Shown piece after piece: positions 58,901 to 64,000 of a DNA stretch of 64,000 nucleotides. The DNA lies in contig NZ_JAHESF010000020.1 in the NCBI RefSeq assembly GCF_018598225.1, forward strand, positions 56,857 through 120,856, in the 5' to 3' direction. Positions within the stretch are counted from its first letter, which is position 1. Every line of letters starts with the position of its first letter. Source of the stretch: Chryseosolibacter histidinae (GTDB lineage Bacteria > Bacteroidota > Bacteroidia > Cytophagales > Cyclobacteriaceae). A program made the translations under genes and the position numbers. The notes below the pieces were generated by a model. The model made no database searches. It worked only from the letters and a program-made list of their open reading frames with translations, and had not been told where the DNA came from.

Positions 58901-60243
58901 ACTCACTGATGCAACATAACGCCCGGGACCTGAACAGTGAAATGGCATGGCTGACGAAGGTCATTTATGCCAGCTTCAAGCTGTATTTCAGGAATCCCTG
59001 TGAGTACAAAAGCCTGGACGAGATCATACCACCCGTTTATGATTCAGCATTGCCGTTCGCGCAGCTGGTCAGGAAATACAATTTCAGCTTTGACGAACGT
59101 CTGGCCCTGGCCCTGGCGCTGGCACCACACATCGACAGCAAGCTGCTGGACATCTTCTTCTGCAAGAACCCCAATACAGACCGCAACTACTCAGAGTTCG
59201 GCGGACTGAAAGGCACACACCACAACGGTTTTCTGCCCACAGGCGAGACGTTGGCGTTTATCCTGGCCGGCGATGACCTGAGCCGGAAGATCCCGCTGCT
59301 GTCGTTGTTCTCGCCGGGCCACCCGTTTGCGAAAGACCACATGATATACCTGGAACCTTCTGCTGACGGAGAGCCATTGCTCAGTGGCGCGCTGAAAGCA
59401 AGGGAGGAGTTTGTGGAGATGGTGACCACCGGTTATGCCCGCAAACCCGATTTTAATGCAGGGTTCCCCGCCGTCAGCATTTCCACCCGGCAAACGTGGG
59501 ACGATCTTGTGCTCAACGCGGGCACCCGCATCCAGATCGATGAGATCCTTGCGTGGATGGAACACGGCGACACGCTGCTCTACGAGTGGGATATGGGCAG
59601 AAAGTTCAGGCCTGGCTATCGATGTCTTTTTTACGGCCCGCCGGGAACGGGAAAGACCATGACGGCATGCCTGCTGGGCAAGGCAACCGGAAGAGAGGTT
59701 TACAAGATCGATCTCTCCATGATTATCTCCAAGTGGGTGGGAGAGACGGAGAAAAACCTCGGGCGGGTGTTCGACAAAGCGCAGAGCAAAGGCTGGATCC
59801 TGTTCTTCGATGAAGCAGACGCACTCTTCGGGAAACGCACCGACATCTCCTCTTCACACGATCGTTACGCAAACCAAGAAGTGGCCTACCTGCTGCAGCG
59901 CATCGAGCTGTTCGATGGGGTCACCATCCTGGCCACCAATCTGAAAGACAACCTCGATCAGGCATTTACGCGACGTTTCGAATCGCTGGTCTATTTCCCG
60001 CCGCCGAAGGCACCTGAACGGCGATTGATCTGGGAAAAAGCTTTTTCAGACAAAGCGAAACTGGCCCCCGGCATCGACCTGGACAAGCTCTCGGAGCAAT
60101 ACGATCTGACCGGTGCCACGATCATGAACGTCGTGCGGTATGCGTCGTTGCAGGCCATCCGCCGAAACGAGTGTGAGATCAGGCTGGTGGATCTCAGCCA
60201 GGGAATTAAAAAGGAATATGCGAAAGAAGGAAAGACGGTGTAG
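58894..60243 (+). CDS. eCIS AAA+ ATPase (Pvc15/Afp15-like)
   Basis: The 449-aa protein has an N-terminal helical domain and a AAA+ module with Walker A GPPGTGKT (248-255) and Walker B ILFFDEADALFG (D306-E307), then sensor-1 ILATNLKDNLDQAFTRRFES with arginine fingers. Afp15/Pvc15 is needed for particle assembly and cargo loading. It is the last core gene, overlapping CIS_TMP by 7 nt, and is followed 29 nt later by the predicted cargo gene. Confidence 0.93.
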   Translation: MVNSLMQHNARDLNSEMAWLTKVIYASFKLYFRNPCEYKSLDEIIPPVYDSALPFAQLVRKYNFSFDERLALALALAPHIDSKLLDIFFCKNPNTDRNYSEFGGLKGTHHNGFLPTGETLAFILAGDDLSRKIPLLSLFSPGHPFAKDHMIYLEPSADGEPLLSGALKAREEFVEMVTTGYARKPDFNAGFPAVSISTRQTWDDLVLNAGTRIQIDEILAWMEHGDTLLYEWDMGRKFRPGYRCLFYGPPGTGKTMTACLLGKATGREVYKIDLSMIISKWVGETEKNLGRVFDKAQSKGWILFFDEADALFGKRTDISSSHDRYANQEVAYLLQRIELFDGVTILATNLKDNLDQAFTRRFESLVYFPPPKAPERRLIWEKAFSDKAKLAPGIDLDKLSEQYDLTGATIMNVVRYASLQAIRRNECEIRLVDLSQGIKKEYAKEGKTV

Positions 60244-60272
60244 CGGATCATGGAAAAAATTTAACTCGGTAC

Positions 60273-61037
60273 ATGATGCATCTGATCAACAAGAACCCCC
60301 TCCAAAAATCGTCGGATAAAACATCGGGTGAACGTGCCGAAACAGGTGCGAATAATAAGACCGACCTGTTTATTGACAATCGCCCGGAGAGCGCCGCCCT
60401 GCGCAGTCTTCATGATATGGCCAGTAGCGCTGCTGTGCGGCAGTTGAGAAAAAATCAGGATACAGTTAGCAAAGATGCTTCGTCGGCGCCTGTCATTCAG
60501 CTCAAGTATGGCGAGATCGAAAAGATCGAGTATCCGGATTTCATGGAGCATCAGCGACATAAATATCGCTATTCACAAGGAGCGGATGCGTTGGCCAATT
60601 TTGCCTATGACTACGACACCCATATAGTATATTGGAGCAATCGTTCCGGAAAGGACAAACATACTGAAGACAAGATATGGAAGGACCGTGGAGATCCAAA
60701 AGACAAGGCTATTTCGATCTATACGGAGCGATTCCCTTGTTCAGTTTGCGATAGCCTTATTGAAAAAACCAAAACAGTGTGGAACGTTCAATATAGTTAT
60801 GACGGTGATGAGGCTACGGAGGACATTGCGAGGTGGCTGATAAATAATTATGGTGGATATACTTACAAGAGAAGCTGGCAAACAGCATGGCCCCCGGTGC
60901 TCACAAAAGAGGGGCAGCCTGTAAAACAAGGTGGTGAGTCCCCCAAAGATAAGAAGGACGAGCATAAAAAGGTAGAATATAAAAAAGGTGAGCATAAAAA
61001 GGCCGAGCACAAAAAGAAGGCGCCTGCCAAACGGTAG
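60273..61037 (+). CDS. Predicted eCIS cargo toxin: nucleic-acid deaminase
   Basis: The 254-aa protein has three parts. Residues 30-80 carry a leader of the kind seen in many Bacteroidota eCIS cargo proteins (FIDNRPESAALRSLHDMASS, closing with APVIQLKYG). Residues about 95-205 hold a cytidine-deaminase-like fold: H130-T-E132 and P155-C156-S-V-C159 fit the zinc-binding HxE ... PCxxC signature, with YTERFPCSVCDSL around it. Residues 225-254 are lysine-rich with EHKK repeats. It should deaminate a base in DNA, RNA or a free nucleotide in the target. No signal peptide fits loading into the tube. No obvious immunity gene follows directly. Confidence 0.75.
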   Translation: MMHLINKNPLQKSSDKTSGERAETGANNKTDLFIDNRPESAALRSLHDMASSAAVRQLRKNQDTVSKDASSAPVIQLKYGEIEKIEYPDFMEHQRHKYRYSQGADALANFAYDYDTHIVYWSNRSGKDKHTEDKIWKDRGDPKDKAISIYTERFPCSVCDSLIEKTKTVWNVQYSYDGDEATEDIARWLINNYGGYTYKRSWQTAWPPVLTKEGQPVKQGGESPKDKKDEHKKVEYKKGEHKKAEHKKKAPAKR

Positions 61038-61152
61038 GATCCTTCACTCACCCATAACACCCGTTCGCGCAGCATTTGCCGTTGCCCAAACGTTTTTTTT
61101 TAATATGCCAGGCACCTTGCTGAAATTCATTTTACCGATATAGGATCATGGA

Positions 61153-62634
61153 ATGAAATTCGAAAAGGACGTATTCATAAGCTATGCCCACATCGATGAC
61201 GAGCCCCTGGTGGAAGGACAGAAGGGATGGATCTCCGAGTTCCACCGGTCGCTCGAAATACGCCTTGCCCAACTGCTGGGTAAAAAACCGGTCATCTGGC
61301 GCGATCCCAAGCTGCAAGGAAACGATCATTTCGCCGATGAGATAGTGGACCAGCTTCCGCGCATAGCCCTCCTGGTATCGGTGCTGTCTCCCCGTTATGT
61401 GAAGTCCGCCTGGTGTGTCAAAGAGGTAACCCAATTTTGCGAGGTGTCCAAGAGCAATATCGGCGTGCGGGTGAAGAACAAGTCGAGGATCTTCAAGATC
61501 ATTAAAACCCCTGTGAAACGCGAAGACCATCCGGAGATGATCCGCGACCTGCTGGGTTATGAATTTTACAGAACAGATCCCCAGACGGGCCGGGCAAAGG
61601 AACTGAGCAAGTTATTCGGCGCCGATCATGAACAGGCCTACTGGCAGAAGCTGGATGACCTGGCTTACGATATCCGCGATCTGCTCGAGGCCATGACCGA
61701 TGATAGCAAACACGAGATCAAGGTACAGGAGAAGAAATGTGTTTACCTGGCAGAGACCACATCAGATCTTGAAGAATATCGCGAGAGCCTCCGGCGGGAG
61801 CTGCAGCAGCACGGCTATCACATTCTGCCCGACCTCCGGCTGCCCGTGGTGTATGGCGATCTGAAGGAGCGTGTAGAGCAATGGCTCGCGCAGTGCTGCT
61901 TTTCAGTGCACCTGGTAGGAGGCCATTACGGTATTGTTCCGGAAGGCTCGCAGCGATCGGTAGTAGAGCTTCAGAATGAGCTTGCTGCCGCGAGAAGTCA
62001 GCAGTCGGGTCTGCCAAGGATCGTGTGGCTGGTACCCGATCAGAAAACCGACGATGCCAGGCAAAGCACCTTCATTAACGCGCTGAAGACGGGATCCAAC
62101 GCCCAGGCTGGAGCCGATCTGCTCGTTACGTCGCTCGAAGAAGTAAAATCCGTGATCCTTGCCAGGCTGCAGACCATTTCAAAGCAGCAGGATGCGCCAC
62201 CGCCGCAAGACCCGCCGGCAGATCAGCCGCCCCGTGTCTATCTCATCTGCGATCAGCAGGACCTCAACAGTAGTTCGCTGCGGAAGCTTGAAGATCACCT
62301 GTTCGCCCAGCAGATGGAGGTGATCCTTCCGGTTTTTGAAGGAGACGAATCGCAGGTGCGGATCGAGCACCAGGAGAACCTGAAGACCTGTACGGGAGTG
62401 ATCATCTACTTCGGGGCAGGCAACGAGCTTTGGTTACGATCCAAGCTGCGCGACCTCGTAAAAATTTCCGGCTACGGACGCACCCAACCGCTGAAGGCGA
62501 AGGCTGTTTATGTAGCCGAACCTGACAGTGACCCGAAAGAAAGATTCCGCTCTCATGAGGTAACGGTTGTGCGGGCCACGGGTGGATTTTCCGGCGACCT
62601 CGTCAAAGAACTGATAGAAAAACTGAAAGCATAA
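61153..62634 (+). CDS. TIR domain protein with two further TIR-like domains
   Basis: The 493-aa protein has a clear N-terminal TIR domain (residues about 1-150): KDVFISYAHID at the start, RIALLVSVLSPRYV, then W87-C88-x-x-E91, where the Glu matches the catalytic site of NAD-cleaving TIRs. A second Rossmann-like domain (about 195-330, VYLAETTSDLEEYRESLRRE ... SVHLVGGHYG) resembles DUF4062/TIR-like modules, and a third (about 355-490, RVYLICDQQDLNSSSLRKLE) follows a Pro-rich linker. It is transcribed with the nSTAND gene 13 nt downstream. A role in conflict or cell-death signalling is likely. Confidence 0.85.
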   Translation: MKFEKDVFISYAHIDDEPLVEGQKGWISEFHRSLEIRLAQLLGKKPVIWRDPKLQGNDHFADEIVDQLPRIALLVSVLSPRYVKSAWCVKEVTQFCEVSKSNIGVRVKNKSRIFKIIKTPVKREDHPEMIRDLLGYEFYRTDPQTGRAKELSKLFGADHEQAYWQKLDDLAYDIRDLLEAMTDDSKHEIKVQEKKCVYLAETTSDLEEYRESLRRELQQHGYHILPDLRLPVVYGDLKERVEQWLAQCCFSVHLVGGHYGIVPEGSQRSVVELQNELAAARSQQSGLPRIVWLVPDQKTDDARQSTFINALKTGSNAQAGADLLVTSLEEVKSVILARLQTISKQQDAPPPQDPPADQPPRVYLICDQQDLNSSSLRKLEDHLFAQQMEVILPVFEGDESQVRIEHQENLKTCTGVIIYFGAGNELWLRSKLRDLVKISGYGRTQPLKAKAVYVAEPDSDPKERFRSHEVTVVRATGGFSGDLVKELIEKLKA

Positions 62635-62647
62635 ATACGGATCACCC

Positions 62648-64000
62648 ATGGTGATGAGCGAAGTATCATTCAATCCCTTTCCCGGCCTTCGTGCTTTTGA
62701 GCAGGACGAAGATTTCCTTTTTTTTGGCCGGGAAAAGCAGATCGATGACCTGCTGATCAAGCTGCGCACACAACGGTTCATCGCCGTGGTGGGCAGCTCG
62801 GGCAGTGGCAAGTCGTCGCTGGTGAAATGTGGGTTGTTGCCTTCGCTGCATGGCGGATACATGGCTAAGGCAGGCTCGCGCTGGAAGGTGGCGTTGTGCA
62901 GGCCCGGCGACGATCCCATCGGCAACCTGGCACGTGCTCTGGCCGAACCCGGTATCATGCATGACGACCCCGGGTTGGAAAGCACGGGTGCATCCATGAT
63001 CACCGCCACGCTGCGCCGCAGTAACCTGGGCCTGGTGGAAGCGGTGAAACAATCGGACCTTAAACCTGCCGATAACCTGCTTATCGTGGTGGATCAGTTC
63101 GAAGAGCTGTTCCGCTTCAGCAAATATGAGCGCACCCAATATTCAGGCAGGCGCGATTCGATCAGCTTCGTGGAGCTGTTGTTGAATGCCAGTCGCCAGG
63201 AAGGTGTATCCATCTACATAGTGCTCACCATGCGTTCGGATTTTATCGGTGAATGCACGGCTTTCCCCGGGCTTCCGGAGCTGATCAACAAAGGACAGTA
63301 CCTGGTGCCACGCATGTCGCGTGAAGAGCAACGTGATGCCATTGCAGGCCCCATCGCCGTGGGAGGCGCCACGGTATCGCCGCGTTTGCTCACACACCTG
63401 CTGAACGACGTTGGCGATAACCCCGATCAGCTCCCGATCTTACAACATGCCCTGCTGCGCACCTGGAGCTACTGGAAACAGCATCAAGGTACTGACGCGC
63501 CGATCGACCTTGATCACTACCGGGCTATTGGCACCATGGCGGAAGCCCTGTCGCAGCACGCCGAAGAAGCTTATGGAGAGCTGAAGACCGATAAGCACCG
63601 GAAGATCTGCGAGATGCTATTCAAGGCCATCACCGAAAAAGGGCAGGAGCGGCAAGGCATCCGGCGGCCTACGAAGCTGCGCGAGATCTGCGAGATCGCC
63701 AATGCCACCAGCGAAGAGGTTGTGGCCGTGATCGAAGTTTTCAGGAAAGAAGGCCGCTCGTTCCTGATGCCGCCCGCCGACGTGCCACTGAACGACGAAT
63801 CCATCATCGACATCTCGCACGAAAGCCTCATGCGCATCTGGCAGCGACTCATCCGGTGGGTGAACGATGAAACGCAATCGGCGGAGATCTACCGGCGCCT
63901 GGCGGAAGCTGCGGGACTTTTCCAGGAAGCGAAGTCGGGCCTCTGGCGCAACCCCGAGCTGCAGTTTGCCCTCAACTGGTACGACGAGACCCGCCCGAAC
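62648..64000 (+). CDS. nSTAND1-type NTPase, partial (runs off window end)
   Basis: The visible 451 residues begin EVSFNPFPGLRAFEQDEDFL and FFGREKQIDDLL, the start of novel STAND NTPases (nSTAND1). Walker A is GSSGSGKSS (49-57) and Walker B is LLIVVDQFEELF with D149. The part after about residue 250 is a helical winged-helix/ARM region. STAND proteins are stress-sensor switches; those of this class usually carry WD40 or TPR sensor repeats at the C-terminus, which would lie beyond 64000. It is the second gene of a TIR-STAND operon next to the eCIS cargo. ATG at 62654 is an alternative start. Confidence 0.85.
   Translation, partial: MVMSEVSFNPFPGLRAFEQDEDFLFFGREKQIDDLLIKLRTQRFIAVVGSSGSGKSSLVKCGLLPSLHGGYMAKAGSRWKVALCRPGDDPIGNLARALAEPGIMHDDPGLESTGASMITATLRRSNLGLVEAVKQSDLKPADNLLIVVDQFEELFRFSKYERTQYSGRRDSISFVELLLNASRQEGVSIYIVLTMRSDFIGECTAFPGLPELINKGQYLVPRMSREEQRDAIAGPIAVGGATVSPRLLTHLLNDVGDNPDQLPILQHALLRTWSYWKQHQGTDAPIDLDHYRAIGTMAEALSQHAEEAYGELKTDKHRKICEMLFKAITEKGQERQGIRRPTKLREICEIANATSEEVVAVIEVFRKEGRSFLMPPADVPLNDESIIDISHESLMRIWQRLIRWVNDETQSAEIYRRLAEAAGLFQEAKSGLWRNPELQFALNWYDETRPN

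Noticed and set aside
39630..61037. Prophage or type VI secretion system
   Set aside because: No capsid, portal, terminase, integrase or lysis genes for a phage, and no TssJ/L/M membrane complex, ClpV or Hcp-type secreted tube for a T6SS; cap, DUF5908, CIS_TMP and Afp15-like ATPase indicate an eCIS.
61038..61152. Small immunity gene directly after the deaminase
   Set aside because: The 115-nt gap has no frame long enough; an immunity function, if needed, must come from elsewhere.

Overview
The window looks like a chromosomal segment of a Bacteroidota bacterium (Cytophagales or Chitinophagales type; I cannot name a genus). The evidence is a PorP/SprF protein next to a large protein with a gliding-type C-terminal sorting domain, PadR-FtsX permease pairs, a TTTG-N19-TAnnTTTG promoter, and a Bacteroidota-type contractile injection locus with DUF5908 and CIS_TMP proteins. 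GC is moderate. I saw no tRNA, rRNA, transposase, integrase or CRISPR array.

Positions 1-29200 are general chromosome: a DUF885 peptidase-like protein, three VOC proteins, a TauE/SafE permease, three FtsX-type ABC permeases (two with a PadR repressor overlapping by 4 nt), a Gfo/Idh/MocA oxidoreductase, an LLM flavin oxidoreductase, a TPR histidine kinase with a NarL-type regulator, a PorP/FG-GAP pair, and an isoquinoline-oxidoreductase-like molybdoenzyme. The intergenic spaces hold an unusual set of dispersed repeats built from 7-nt units, often arranged as nested inverted repeats with interchangeable arms and cores, and usually starting within a few bases of a stop codon.

Positions 29209-36990 form a chain of seven overlapping genes: pnuC, nadR, a MoxR-like AAA ATPase, an unknown protein, a metallopeptidase-like/VWA protein, a second unknown protein and a PaaK-like adenylate-forming enzyme. 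A secreted protein bracketed by direct copies of one repeat and a LytTR response regulator follow.

Positions 39630-61037 encode a complete extracellular contractile injection system (eCIS; Afp/PVC-like): DUF4255 cap protein, unknown protein, one sheath, three tube paralogues, DUF5908, LysM protein, VgrG-like spike, small protein, gp25, PAAR-like tip, baseplate J-like protein, S74 tail fibre, a second baseplate protein with beta-rich repeats, CIS_TMP protein and an AAA+ ATPase. The last gene is a likely cargo: an eCIS-style N-terminal leader, a HxE...PCxxC nucleic-acid-deaminase signature and a lysine-rich tail. Next to it are a protein with one TIR and two TIR-like domains and an nSTAND-type NTPase that runs off the window end. 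The candidate new biology is this combination: an eCIS carrying a predicted deaminase, a TIR/STAND conflict module beside it, and a coupled NAD-salvage/MoxR-VWA/ligase operon upstream.
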